DNA of 64,000 bases from Rhizodiscina lignyota (GCA_010015805.1 ML978124.1:2170001-2234000), one strand, 5' to 3'; counted from the first letter of the stretch, positions 42,546-55,013 are shown. The notes: generated by a model not told the origin, from the sequence alone. Translations and numbers: made by a program.

Positions 42546-44175
42546 CTACACAATGCTCTCTGCTCTGAGCTTGACCTTCACGCTGAAATCCACCGGCTTC
42601 ACAAACCAGTAGTTTTGCGTGGTCATCTCTTTATCCGGCCTCTCCAGCTCAAAGTCAAATGTCCGCACCAGTTTTGGGACCACCTTGGACATCTCCAACC
42701 AAGAGATGTGCCGGCCGATACACGTCCTTGACCCTAGACCGAACTGAGTTTGTTCATGGTTAGTCGCATATCATCTCTGCGATGCACGGTTGTGTACTTA
42801 CAGGCATGTAATATGCTTCCATCGTCTTTATTTTCTCGCCTCCCTGGTCCTCTGCCTCAATCCATCGTTCTGGTCTGTAGCTTTCCACATCCTCACCCCA
42901 GATGTCCTTGTCGTAGTGTGCTACCCAGGTATTGATTCCGACTTCGCCTGCCGGGAAGAACTGCCCACAGACCGTTGCGCCGCCTTGCGGGACGACTCTC
43001 CAAAGCGGCAAACCCGTTGCGGGCAAAAGCCTCAGCCCTTCCTTCAGACAAGCCTGCAAGTACCTCATTTTCATAGAGGCGTTGAAGCCGATTTCCGTCC
43101 CATTGATTTCCCCTTCCTTCTCCGCGGCGTTCAGCTCTTCTCTCAATTTCTCCAATGCCCTCGGTGTCCTGATCAGATGATACAAGACGCTGCTTAAGCT
43201 CACAGCGGTGGTGTCACTCCCCGCAACGACGTTGCTCATGCAGAGCATGAACAAGTGATACGGTATGACGCCTTTCTTCCCATCTTCGAGCATCTCGAAC
43301 ATGCGGTCCAGGAAATCCTTCGGCGCCCCTTCCTCTTCCACCGAGAGCTTTGCCTTGCCTCCACCTTCAACTGTTCGCTTCTTCCTCTCCGCCTTCCTCT
43401 CCTCTAATCTCCGCTGTATAGTCTGGTTGATATACGTTCGGCCGCCGGCCCCGCTGTTAGGCATCTTCTCCAGCATACGGTACAGATAAGGGTGGATCCA
43501 GCTATACACTCCGACCAGCGTGGAATACCTCATGTTCGCATCCAGCGCCTTGATCAATCCCGCCACGTCTTCGCCACCATCCAAGAAGCCAAAGCGCTTG
43601 CTATACGTGATCTCGCCAATCACATCGAACGCATAGCACTGCAGCCAGCGCGTCATATCGATCCACTCGCCGCCCCGCGCCCGCTCTCTCAGCCGCTGCT
43701 CGAAAATCCCGTTGCACGTGTCGACGTACCCCTCGTACCCGACGAGGCTGCTCATCGAGTAGATGGACGAGAAGACGCGCCGCGTCTCCGCGTGCCGCGC
43801 GATGTCGCGGTTCGGGAAGAGCGACCAGCGCTGCGGGTTCGGGTGGCGCCAGCCCTCATACCAGCTGCTCTTGGGGAACTTGGACGCGACGCCGTAGACG
43901 GCCTTGTCCGGGGATGTGATGGAGTACAGGTTCGGCCCGAGCCGCACGATGGGCGCGAAGTGCTGGCCCGGAGGAGCATAGCGGCGGTGCAAGGCGATGT
44001 TGTCCTGGTGTGCTTGGCCGCGGTAGATGGAGAGGAAGTACGGGAGTTTGGTGAAGCGAGCGAGGAAGGGGCCGGGGATGTGGTGGAGGGGAGAGGCGAG
44101 GACAGTGTAGATGCGATAGAGGAGGGGTGAGAGAAGGATGAAGAGGACGACAGATAGTAGAAAAGTCAAATCCAT
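42546..44175 (-). CDS. Cytochrome P450 monooxygenase, microsomal type
   Basis: Two exons, complement of join(42546-42743, 42802-44175), 523 residues. An N-terminal membrane anchor (LTFLLSVVLFILLSPLLY) is followed by the Pro-rich hinge HIPGPF. The I-helix AGSDTT is at about residues 318-323, the ExxR motif in KEGLR (Glu379, Arg382), YRPERW at about 433-438, and the heme-binding FGLGSRTCIG begins exon 2 (Cys466). The 58-nt intron sits exactly before the heme loop, a common position in fungal P450s. It acts at the ER with a P450 reductase. The substrate is unknown. No biosynthetic core gene (PKS, NRPS, terpene cyclase) is nearby. Confidence 0.94.
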
Positions 44176-44838
44176 TATTGATTTGATTTACGGCCCAATG
44201 GAGCGTATACTTCTTCGAGGAATCCAACTAGAGACTCGAGATCTACGCCCAGTATATATGACAATGCTCACCACACCGACGCCGAGGCACTCTACCAGTT
44301 TGGAAGCATGCGTAGTGTTTCGGAGCACCGCAAGACCGCTATTAGCCGTACATCACTGCAGGAAGAAAGAAAATTGTGCCGTATGCCCGAGGATTGCAGA
44401 TGAGGAAGCATTTCGTTGTTTCTGCGTTGGAGATGCTTGCCAAATTCGGGACCCGTGACGATGCAAGTGTGCGGCCGCAGCGGCGAACTTCCGCACTTCG
44501 CAAGCTTCTCTAACCAAATGTGGGCTTTTTTCATCGAGATGTGATCTCCGGGTTCTCCACAAGTGAGAGAGTGTTGTGAGATTGAGCAAACTACTTGTGG
44601 GGTATGTAAGAAAGCTAATCTACATGCGAGATAACGCCATGTGAATGCAATGGTTCATCTCCCTGATCCCAGCATGGGGACGAGTTGGTTCCCAGAATAG
44701 GCAACGCTATCTTACGTACCAACTTAAAAGAGCTAGTGAGTCGCAAGAACCTAGTCTCGAATTGGTCAATTTCAAAGCAACGCGCCATGTATGTCGAATC
44801 CTTGTTGAAGACAGAAAGTTAGGTTGCGCAAGGCGTCC
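44176..44838. other. Intergenic, 663 bp
   Basis: Promoter of the P450 gene and 3' flank of the PARP gene. Nothing recognisable. Confidence 0.35.
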
Positions 44839-46813
44839 TTAATCCATCTTGACGCGCAGGAGGTAGCGCAACCGAATCTGCGAAACGTCGTAGACGATGT
44901 ACTCGTTGTACTGCAAGTAGCCGAGATTCGTATTCTTGTTATCGCCAGTCTCGGCCTTGCTATCGGGCTGGAAACAGAGTTAGCTTTGTGGTCTTGAGCC
45001 CGAGATGCCACACGGCAGTGTGTATGCTTCACTCGAACAAGGATTACTGACTATCGAGACGCCTTTGAGGTTGTCGTTAAGGCATTCAGCATCCTTCCAG
45101 CCCAGCGGGACAGTGCGACCAACACCGAGGGTCGCGATGCACTTCTTCTTCTTGCATTCCTCCTCCGCCATGGAATTGCCAGACGGGATCTTTCACATGA
45201 TCAGCAGATGCGTAGTTTTAGAATGGACTGGAAAACACGAACCTCGTACATAGGATTTCCCAACTCTGCCTCACACAGAAGCAGGAGTGCAGTTCCACCG
45301 CTCATGCCTGACATACAGTAATTGGCGCTCTTGCTACTCATGTCGGCCATGTACACTCCCTTTCCGAACGCATATCCATTCACTGGAGCTTCCGGTGGGG
45401 CGATTCGCAAGCCTTGACTAAGGATTCCGCCAAAGTTTGTCGTGCGAGATCCGTGCCACAAGAGACGGCGATTCTTGTCGCCAATCTTCGCATACTTGCT
45501 CTTCTCGAAGCGGTCGTATTCGCCATTCCTCTCAATGCGGAATATTTCCTCTAGGCGGTACTTGACGTAGTGGGTCTTGCCGGTGCTGCTGATGAGGTAA
45601 GACTGCAGTTCCTTATACTCGTTGGACTTCTTGTCGAGAGGAGTCATCTCGTTCATGCCGAGCTCGGCGAAGCGCTTGTCGATCAGGCTGACGGAAGCGG
45701 CGTCCTTCTTCTTTTCGTCGGTGGACTTCATGATGGCGTTCGCAACTTCCATGTCTGTCAGGTCGTCTAACATGGCGACTTCCTTGCGCAAGAGGTCGTC
45801 ATTGTTGATGACTGGAGCACGGTTCCTGCCAAATATGTGCGGAATGGTAGAATAATACTGGTTCGAGAGATCTTCGAGAGCCTCATTCTGTGTGACACTG
45901 TACTTGTTTTGCGCGAGTGACGGATGCTTGAGCAGACTTGCGATCTCCTTGAGATGCTCGAAACCTTTCTTCAGGGTTGACTTGCCAAGCTTGCCCAGGG
46001 GCAACTTGTCTTGGTTGTAGCCGATACTCTCCAAGACCGAGTTGAAGTGATTCTGGTTGAAGATCAATTCCATGAGACGCTGGGTTGCCATGGGAAGTGT
46101 GCTAGGAGTGGCCTTCTTCTCCTCGCCGTCGTCCTCTTCTTCCTTCTTCACTCCCTTTTGGCCATCATCCTCGTCGTCTTCATAGTTCTTCTCGATGAAC
46201 GTATATTTGCCTTTCACTGGGGGCTCACCACGGTCCTCCCACTTGTTTCCAGACTTGTCTTTGAACTTCTTGTTGAACTCCTTCAGTGCGGTGTTGAAGT
46301 CGGACGGACCGATGATCTTCCTTTGGCCAAATTCGCCGACTCTTCCCCAACGCGTGTGGCAGAAGTATCTCTCGCCATCATCCTGATCAAGGAGCTGAAG
46401 ACGATAGAACTGAACTGGGATTAGTGGATAAGACGTTGATGGAAAGAGTTAAGCATTATGCAGGGAGTGAACTAGTCATCTGAAGGAACCAAAACTCAAA
46501 GACATAGAGAGGCAAATATACCTTGTTGGCATTATTGCCGATGTTTGTCTGGTTCAACGACACGTCGTAAATGAGGCCATCCTCATCGACATAGACTTTC
46601 GTCTCGCCTGTGCCTGTTTTACGTGAAAAATTAGTAACGCGTCGCTTTGTAGTAGACGACGCGTAACTTACTGAACTGGTTGAAGCCTTCGTCAATTGGG
46701 ATGTTGAGGTCCTTTGAGACTGCTTTCTGTCCATCTTGCTTTGCCTGCTTTGCAGGGGCAGCGGAGCTCGACTGAGCAGTCGGAGCTTGCTTCCTCTTCG
46801 TACCGCGAGCCAT
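44839..46813 (-). CDS. Poly(ADP-ribose) polymerase (WGR, regulatory and catalytic domains)
   Basis: Five exons, complement of join(44839-44967, 45052-45189, 45243-46409, 46522-46613, 46672-46813), 555 residues. A basic Ala/Lys-rich tail (MARGTKRKQAPTAQ) is followed by the WGR domain (VYVDEDGLIYDVSLNQTNIG; FCHTRWGRVGEFGQ, Trp99), the helical regulatory domain (LPLGKLGKSTLKKGFEHLKE) and the catalytic fold. The H-Y-E triad is present: His397 in LLWHGSR, Tyr431 in GKGVYMADM and Glu535 in NEYIVYDVSQ. The enzyme makes poly(ADP-ribose) from NAD at DNA breaks in the nucleus. No BRCT or zinc-finger domain precedes WGR, so the layout is like animal PARP2 or PARP3, whereas many filamentous-fungal PARPs carry a BRCT. 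All introns (53-112 nt) keep frame. Confidence 0.93.
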
Positions 46814-47632
46814 TGCGCGCAAAGTATGATTGTAGTTGTTTCACAAAAGAGAAGATGAATTGCTTTGTAAGGTGAAGCGGAAGGTGGTTGAAATGAAAAA
46901 GAAGCGCAGGCGGTGTTCAAAGATTTATGAGGTTGTTGGGGGCGGCAAGCTTTTTGTAGTTGCTGCAATGAGGTTCGGCGCACGGAGGATTTGCGGCGGA
47001 GGATGACGCCACTTATGTAGTGATGCCTAGAAGATTTGCAGAAGATGGAGACTTTTGACGTGTAAGTGCAGGCAGAACCTTCAAAATAGGTCGATGAGAG
47101 CAAATGGTGCTTCTGGTTGCTGACTGCAGCCTAATTGGCCAATCCGTTTGGGCCAGCGTCAGGCTGCAGCTTGATGCATCAAAAATGCTCCACTACGTCT
47201 TCACCGGTCCATCATCACGATTTAGCGAACTTTGTAACCGCTGGAGGACAATTATTATAGCCCATCGCGATCGAGCCACATACCTAAGGTCTACTACTAA
47301 AAATATATGCAATAGAATCCAGCATGGTGAACCCTAACCCTAGAGCATCAAAGAGAGCTTTGCCCATGTGCTCACTTGCATAGAAGGGTCTCTCCTTTCC
47401 GAAGATCCTATGGCTAGAAGGTAGATCTCCCGGCTAAGCGATTCTACGTCCTGGCGCGTTCTTCTACGAGATCTGGGGTTGCAGCACGACATGGTACAAC
47501 TTCAAATTATCCGGCGGCTGTAAGCATCTGTGTACAGTTCTAGCTACGCGCATACGACTGAACAACTTGTTTTTAAGCATGTAACAGCCATGTGAAAACC
47601 TCGAACGGATTTAATTTGCACTTAGTGTAGCA
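46814..47632. other. Divergent promoter region between PARP and the UstYa-like gene
   Basis: 819 bp. A CCCTAACCCTA motif at about 47331-47342 looks like two telomere units but is too short to mean much. No ORF of note. Confidence 0.35.
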
Positions 47633-48754
47633 ATGTTTGTCAAAGACATCAAATACGTTGAGGTTGATAATCCTGCATTGCCAGCAATCCGTTCCGTACG
47701 ATTTCGCAAAGACCAATTTCGTGATGGCCTCGACTCAAGGCTCCTCTTATTTACTACATTCATTTTTTACACTGCTCTCATAATAGCGCTATCTGTATCC
47801 GGGACACTATACATGAACTTCGACAGACCTCCAGGAAGTTATGAGACAGGATTCGCAACTGAGCTCGGTTCGTGCATAATCGCTCGCAGATGTCCACCGG
47901 TCATTTCTCATTCGGAAGCGTAGATCCAGCAACAGAGACGATTAGACTCGTTACAAAACGGTTTTCGGGCGGGCTGGAAGTTAGTCCGAATGGGACAATA
48001 TACAGATTAGCATCGCCTGGCGAAGCAGCGTATGTTGGTGAGCCGAGCAAGCAGATCGACTGGGCATGGGAAGAGCTGTTGAGAGGTAAGAGCGATTTGA
48101 TCCATGTCCTCGGAGCACTCACACTGATGGAGCCTAGGCTTGTATATAGACCTGGATGGAGAAGACGCGAAGTCAGTGCGTGGGCATACCATACAATGGC
48201 CTGGAACGGAGAAGTGGTTCTCAGGGTAAGTAGGTTCCCACCTCTTTCAATGCAGAAGATGCTCATGGATCAACTTAGACTAAACATTTACCATTCTTTG
48301 CACTGCCTTGTAAGTTTCTAAGGTACGACTACATACCATGGTCATGGATCTGATGCTCTCCAGAACCTCGTGCGACAAGGGTTCTATCCCGATTACTACG
48401 CGATGGAGGGCAGTGCAGAACACGGCAGTTTGCACGCAGATGTCCATGTCGGTAAGCGATATAAAGCCTGAGTTGAAATATGGGCGTATCGATGACGCTT
48501 CTAACGATTCGCTAGATCACTGCATCGACTATATTCGGCAGACGTTGCAGTGTAGCGCAGATCTCTCTCCAATCGAGTGGGAATGGAACACGATTCTCAA
48601 CAAGCCGATGTTCAAAGCCGACACTGCTCATACCTGCAGAGACTGGACAGCTATTGATGGCTGGGCGAGAGAGCGATCTTTTGACTGGAAAGAGAAGCGC
48701 CCTGCATTGTCTCAAGCTCATACATCAAGCTCCGAAGCACCCAGTAAGTACTAG
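47633..48754 (+). CDS. UstYa-family (DUF3328) membrane oxidase-like protein
   Basis: Six exons: 47633-47867, 47924-48085, 48138-48225, 48279-48309, 48364-48451, 48516-48754; 280 residues. A cytosolic N-terminus is followed by one transmembrane helix (about 37-60, LLLFTTFIFYTALIIALSVS). The lumenal domain has YVGEPSKQIDWAWEELL, YIDLDGEDA, then GLNIYHSLHC (HxxHC at about 167-171) and DHCIDYIRQTLQC (HCxDYIRQ at about 203-210), the two signatures of DUF3328. Exon 4 is only 31 nt. Its acceptor (CAACTTAG) was chosen because it alone restores WFSGLNIYHSLHC. UstYa proteins cyclise RiPP precursor peptides oxidatively. No precursor gene is visible nearby. A GTAAGT just before the stop allows an alternative, slightly different C-terminus. 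Confidence 0.85.
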
Positions 48755-49228
48755 TCTGGTATCTCTCATGAATGAAAGAATCGATTGAGACAGACAAAAA
48801 CCTGTTATGAAGGAGGTACAGGAGAATGGCGAACGCTCGACTCGACAGCTTTGGCTTGACAAATATTTGCGTTTGGGAACGGCTTGAGTGTAATTGGAGG
48901 AACTATTCCAATTTCGATCGGAGTGAATAGCAAGACACCAAATGAATTGGTTCGAAAGGATGTGTCAATTTGCTCGAATTGAGATTGAGGATGAAGGGAG
49001 ACCTCGCCCTGAACGTTGAAGGAAAGCTTGTGGTTCCTTGCGGCTGACTCGCGAAACTCGTCATCGTGCCTCCAAGCTCGGAGCACCAACATCACCTAAC
49101 ATCAACACCATCCCGTTTTTGCAACACGGCATGGCCAACACGCCTAATGTGATATGGGGAAGGAGGAGGAGTCAAGTGAACCTATCTCTGCGGTAGTCTG
49201 ACTGTCTTTCACCCCAATTACAATTACA
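48755..49228. other. Intergenic, 474 bp
   Basis: No gene seen. A 96-codon minus-strand ORF (48805-49095) has no recognisable feature. Confidence 0.35.
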
Positions 49229-50923
49229 ATGGCTTCTTCAGCGACCGAGTCCACCCCGCTGCTTGGCTCAGAATCTCATCCTCAGGCTCCGCCAAAGCCT
49301 CAAAGAACGGTCACATTCAATCCGACAGTACAAACCAGCAGCGCTGGATCATCGTCCTCTTCTAAGAAACCCTCTGCGCAACTTCCGCTGATCCCTACAG
49401 CTCAGATCAATAGTTCCACTCCTGTCCTCTCGACCCTAAACTCCAAGCTCCGGCGACGACATTCGCAGGGCGCTCCAATACTACCCCCACTAACTGCTGC
49501 GAAGATCGGTCCACAGCGGACGACAAAGATTACACAGAAGCTCAAGCTTCTTCCAGATCCCGAGCAGGGAGAGGATGGGCCTGACGAGGAGTCCGGCAGG
49601 GACGTCTACGTCCAGTACACGCGGATCAAAGATCCTACGGCAAGAAGAGATGCAGCGAGACTTGGAAAGGAAGACAGGGAGAGGTTGCCGAGAGTGACTG
49701 CATACTGCACAGCTCAAAGTTACAAGATGGAGGACTTAATGAGGTACTTAAAGGGGAAGGGAAAGATGAGAGGTGCATTACCAAAGCTGTTCGACGAATG
49801 CGTATACACACCGTACAACTATGGAATGACGGTTGAGAAACACACTGGACATATGCAAAGAGAAGCAGCATCGAGTAGCCCACCGCCGCAGATGGTAGAA
49901 AGGAGATACTCTGACAGCGCGGTCGAGGTCGAAGGTGAAAGTCACCAGCGAAGAGAAGAGTTGATAGACCTCCACACGGACGGTGCCGGAGATATATCAA
50001 TGGACACTGGAGAGTCAGCAATGGTGGTACCGCAACATGGGCCTGAAGATGAGCACTTCTTGCAATCAAGAAGAGACTCAGTGGATTTTGACACGAGCGT
50101 ACACACACCCGAGGTCTTCCTGTTCAACTATGGCACGGTGGTCATCTGGGGCATGACACTGAAAGAGGAGCAAAGGTTTCTGAAAGAGATTGCCAAGTTC
50201 GAAACGGAGAAGCTGGCCAAAGACGACGTGCAGACGGAGGATTTCAACTTCTACTACACGCGAGAGTATCAGGCAAGGATCTACAATGATTTTATAAGCC
50301 TACGAGACAAACGGAACTACATGATCAAACTGGCGATCAGCCATGCACTGAGCCAGAGCGTCAAGGTAAGGCCGCTTCCATACTTCAACCAACAGTACTA
50401 TTTCCACCCAAAAGGTTGAGGCGCTAATGGTGTGTAGACCTCCCTCTACGAAGACCTCGTAGACAACACTATCGAGACAACGAAGGAGATTCCGACTCAG
50501 ATTGCGACCACTGGGAAGGTGAATCTCTCCAGACGAGAAATCAACATGCAGATTGGCGAGCTCTTCATCTTGAGAATCAACATCCATCTCCAAGGCTCAG
50601 TCCTCGACGCTCCTGAACTTATGTGGGCCGAACCACAACTTGAGCCAATATATGGCGCCGTGAGGAGCTATTTGGAGATGGATCAAAGGGTGAGCCTACT
50701 GACGGAGAGATTGGACGTTATTGCGGATCTGTTGGCTGTCCTTAAGGATCAACTGGCGCATACTCATGTAGGTGTCCCGTCCATTCAGTGTCGTTCATTT
50801 GTTGTATCGCTAATTTAGAACCAGGGCGAGTATCTTGAATGGATCGTCATCATCCTAATTGCAGCCGAGATCGTCGTTGCCGCAGTGAACATTGTGGTGG
50901 ATCTTTACGCAGGCGTGGACTAA
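49229..50923 (+). CDS. DUF155 family protein (Sif2/Sif3, Rmd8-like), C-terminal membrane anchor
   Basis: Three exons (49229-50365, 50438-50767, 50819-50923), 523 residues. The first ~120 residues are low-complexity Ser/Pro/Lys. The DUF155 domain reads RVTAYCTAQSYKMEDLMRYL, VYTPYNYG, then EVFLFNYGTVVIWGMTLKEE, FYYTREYQARIYNDFISLRD and KLAISHALSQSVK|TSLYEDLVDNTIETTKEIP across the intron. A C-terminal helix (YLEWIVIILIAAEIVVAAVN) anchors it in a membrane. S. pombe relatives Sif2/Sif3 were named as Sad1-interacting factors and S. cerevisiae Rmd8 as required for meiotic division. Molecular function is not known. Introns are 72 and 51 nt, both phase 0. Confidence 0.9.
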
Positions 50924-51412
50924 ATTGAGACTTCCATTGAAGCTGCATTCACAAATGGGTGGTCTCGGTCATATTACAGGCGCAGCTGCATCATCCTCCG
51001 GCGAAGAACTGCACCAAAATTTCCAGCGAGGCGTTGTGCGTCTTTTGTTGCGGCGATCGTTGGGTTTTCACGGCGGCTTTTGCCTGTAGATACTTCAGTC
51101 TTGCGCGCGGAGCCGCTGTAGGCTCCTGTACAAATCTGACATTTTGAACGAGAGCATTAGCCATTCAAACGCCCGCACAGCAGTGCTGCCGTCGTACTTC
51201 GTCCGGATTTGTCAATCGGGGCTTTGTCCCCTGAAGGAAGCAGGGCAGCGCTAGCGCCACTTGGAGCTTTTGCATGCACCTCCGACAAAGTTGACGTCTG
51301 ACCGTTCCCAAAGATTACCCAGAGCTGAACAGGTCTCGAGTTTTTATATGCGCTGCATCATGAATGACAGCTTGCCCTGCTCTATTCGAATATCACAAAT
51401 GCGCCGGCACCC
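50924..51412. other. Intergenic, 489 bp
   Basis: Promoter of the PI4-kinase gene. A TTTTTATATG at about 51340-51349 lies about 65-75 nt before the ATG. No ORF of note. Confidence 0.35.
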
Positions 51413-54400
51413 ATGAGCTGGAATTTACTCGAGCGCTTCATCGAGTCGGACCACTTCAACAACGACCCGTCCCTCTCGGTAGCGTACCTCTCGTATGTTC
51501 CGTGTCCCATCACCACGCGTGAAAATCGATTTTAGACATGCGTAGAGAGTCACGGAAGAATTCAGACTGATTTGGATTGTGCAGTCGTTATGCGGATCAC
51601 GTCGGGATCCACTATGTGCTTTGCACAAAGCTTAGGCAGTTCGCGTACGAGGAGATTGAATTCTTCCTCCCGCAGTAAGTTCCACGAGAGGCCACTAGAT
51701 TGTCGTGTCACTGACACTCCTAGGCTATGTCACCTCCTCATAAGCGTCGACAATGAGTCTATGGCACTGGAGGAATTCATCATTGATCTATGTGAGGAAT
51801 CTGTGAACGGCGCCCTGCTGGTAAGCTGAGCTACAGGACCTGGTTGAGACCGCTCCTTTCATCTGCTCTATAGCTAAATGATGTCTTCGTGTATAGACTT
51901 TCTGGCTCTTCCAAACCTACCTCCATGACCTCTCCTCGAACCCACTGTCGCCTGCGTTTACGACCTGCCGAAGAATATACAATAAAGTGCAGCGCATAGT
52001 ATTCGGTGCATCGGACGCTCCGCGTAGAGAGCGGATCAAGGAGAATGTCCTGCCTGTCACCCTTCTATCAAGCTTAGTTCTCGCAGCTGTCGCTACGCCA
52101 TGGCTTCCTGCACATGCCGGACCGCTCGCAGTAGCGCAGTCTCGACGGCCGAGACCAGCGGAAGATGTAATATCAGACGCGGGTGAAGCACAGAAGGTCG
52201 GTGTGCAGAGGAGCCATACGACTGGAGGTGGGAGCGCAAGGAGGCACACTACCGCCAAAGGAGAAGGAAGAGGGAAGCACGATGGCACAGACATGGAAGA
52301 ACGCAAGAGCCGGCGGAAAACACTGGCAGCAAAGTCATACGAAGAGATGCCAACGGGAGAAAAGCCGAAGCAGGCATCTTCTGGAACGAAAGCAAAAGCC
52401 ATACCCGGCCACAGGCCGTCGATGCTCGATGTCCAGCGAGCGGAAGCGCGCCTGAGCTCTTCATCGCTTCCCGACTTCCGGAGTGCAAACCCGACTGCTA
52501 TACCAACTCCTCCAGCGACGGCTACACCGTCACCTCAAGTGCGGACATTGCGACGTCGTCATTCTCATGCCCTTCGTCCTCTTACGCCGACCGTTCTGTC
52601 ACGGACACAGAAGATTCGGATGCTGAGAGCCAATTACTTTCGCAGCGAGACTCAATTCCTTACTGCTCTGGAAGATATCTCCAATCGTCTGGTCATTGTT
52701 CCAAAACCAGCCCGGTTAAGTGCACTGAGAGCGGAACTCGCACTCATCGCTCAGGATCTACCTGCTGAAGTCGATATTCCAGTCATATGTCCCGCTGTTT
52801 TAGAAGACGGCTCGGCAGCTCGAAGCAAGCACCATCGAATTGTCAGGATCAATCCAGCCGAAGCGACAAGCCTCAACAGTGCTGAACGCGTGCCGTACTT
52901 GCTTATGCTCGAAGTGCTAAGAGAGGACTTTGACTTTGATCCCGACAGCGACACCAACCAAGACCTACTTTCAAAGCTCATGTCGGAGAAGGGCGCGCAG
53001 AAGCGGCGTCTATTTGATATAACAGAGGCGTCACGAGAAGAAATCCAGGCGCAAACGCCTGTGGACACCGGACCAGATAGCGTTTTCGAACCTGCCAATG
53101 GAGATCTTGGCAGCTCTCAACTGTTAATTGAGGATTTTGCAGAGCAGCGCGATGGCCCTCCTAAACGTTCTAAGTCACCTTTGGAGGGGATAAACAACGC
53201 TCATGCTCGACCACCAGCACCGCGGTCGTCTAGTGGTGCCAATACCGCCATATCGTCTCGCACTGCCATGTCTACACCACGCACATCCGACATGGACAAC
53301 AGTCGATCCAACAGCCCCAGTCGAAGGAAACTGACGATCAACAGCAAGTCATCTCTCGCTGACCAGTCAGATGTGTCAGCGCTAGCAACACACATGCGCA
53401 CTGCAGCTCAGATGCTTGCCCAGCTCGAAACGTCTGGCGCCAAAAGACCCAAGCCGGAGGTTGCTGCAATCAAAGCCAAGATCATTGCTAGCATGCAGAC
53501 ACTCGAGGAACAGAGCTTTCTTGCTGGAGGCGAAGGTCCCGGTTTCGACAGCCTCATCGGCAACGCATCTGCGCTCGCCGCCACCGCGGAGGAAGAAGAG
53601 TTCGAAGACGGCATGGACGGTGCTCCAGATCCCGGATCCTCATCTGGCGCCGGCGCTGCTCGAATGGAGAACGACCAAGCGACTGGTGGCGTCATGCGCC
53701 GTGGCGACCGCGACGACCCCAGTGCAGCGACCTTTGGCGAGGAGTGGAACGTTAAGAAAGAGCGCATCAGACGCTCGAGTCCGTACGGGTGGATGAAGAA
53801 CTGGGACCTCGTCAGCGTGATTGTCAAGACGGGCGCAGATCTACGACAGGAGGCGTTCGCATGCCAGCTCATTCAGGTGTGCAGCAAGGTCTGGGAAGCC
53901 GCGGGAACAGATGTGTGGATTAAGAACATGCGCATCCTCGTCACAGGCGAGAGTTCGGGACTTATTGAGACCATCACGAATGGCGTGAGTTTGCACTCGC
54001 TGAAGCGCAGTCTCACCTTGGCTAGTATTGCTGCGGGGACGAACCCACGCAAGCGGATTGCTAGTCTGAAGGACCACTTCCTGCGCGCTTTTGGCGAGGA
54101 GGGCACAGAGGCGTACGATAGGGGCGTCGACGCGTTTGTGAGGAGTCTCGCAGCATACAGCATGGTCTCCTACATTCTGCAGCTGAAAGACCGGCATAAT
54201 GGCAATATCCTCATCGATAATGCCGGGCATGTCGTGCATATCGACTTTGGCTTCATGCTGTCCAACTCCCCGGGAAACATGGGCTTTGAGGCGGCGCCGT
54301 TCAAGCTCACGCACGAGTACGTCGAGGTAATGGGGGGCACGGGCGGCGCCGCGTTTGATCAGTTCAAGCAGCTGTGCAAGGAGGCATTTCTAGCGCTAAG

Positions 54401-54695
54401 GAAGGAGAGCGAGCGGATTGTTACCTTGGTGGAACTGATGGGCAAGGAGAGCAAGATGCCTTGCTTTGCGGTGGGCGTCGCGAGCGTGGTTGCGCAGTTG
54501 AGGGCGAGATTTGTGCCTGGGCTGAGTAGGGAGGAGGTGGATGGGTTCGTGGACGAGTTGGTTCAGAAGAGCGTTGGGAGCTATTACACGAGGCTGTGAG
54601 TATCCCTACGATGTCTCGAGCAATTCTTGGACACAAAGCTAACTGCACCACACAGATATGATACTTTCCAGTACCGCACCCAAGGTATATACTGA
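51413..54695 (+). CDS. PIK1: Phosphatidylinositol 4-kinase, PIK1 / PI4K-beta type
   Basis: Five exons: 51413-51492, 51585-51674, 51724-51820, 51897-54595, 54656-54695; 1001 residues. The helical lipid-kinase-unique region is at the N-terminus (MSWNLLERFIESDHFNND ... FWLFQTYLHDLSSNPLSPAF). A long Ser/Pro-rich variable region follows. The kinase domain has DLVSVIVKTGADLRQEAFAC (ATP-binding Lys), the catalytic loop LKDRHNGNILID (Asp854), the activation segment HIDFGFMLSN (Asp872) and the ending SYYTRLYDTFQYRTQGIY. PIK1 makes PI4P at the Golgi and nucleus and is essential in yeasts. The residue count matches the family. The last 13 residues sit in a 40-nt exon. Confidence 0.95.
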
Positions 54696-55013
54696 GAGGC
54701 CGCACTAATGTAGACCCGATGTCACCACTATTTTGGATGCATCATAAGGCGTTTTGGTGGTAGGATCTGCCGCAAGTAGCCAGCCCGTGGGGAGTCCATA
54801 ACAATCCACTTGGAATGCAGATAGAGGAGTTTGGCGTTGCATGATCGTCAATGTGCTATAATGGTAGAAGGATCATTCACGAGCACTAAAGCTGCATGTA
54901 TTTCACAAAGGGTATATTGATCTCTGTAAGGACAGGGGAACTAGCTCTTCGGTAAATCGGATTTTCTGGTGTATGTTGGCAACAATTCCGCTCCTGACTA
55001 ATTGACGATGGAT
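54696..55013. other. 3'-3' spacer, 318 bp
   Basis: Separates the convergent PIK1 and HeLo-like genes. Nothing else seen. Confidence 0.4.

Noticed and set aside
47331-47342. CCCTAACCCTA, resembling a telomere repeat
   Set aside because: Only about two units inside a promoter region, with no subtelomeric sign. Expected by chance or as a general factor-binding site.
48226-48258. Splicing the UstYa-like gene at the CAG ending at 48255
   Set aside because: It puts the HSLHC motif out of frame with exon 3. The TTAG acceptor ending at 48278 restores both frame and family motif.
42546-51412. A secondary-metabolite cluster (P450 plus UstYa)
   Set aside because: The two genes are separated by PARP and flanked by housekeeping genes. 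There is no core enzyme, precursor peptide, transporter or regulator.
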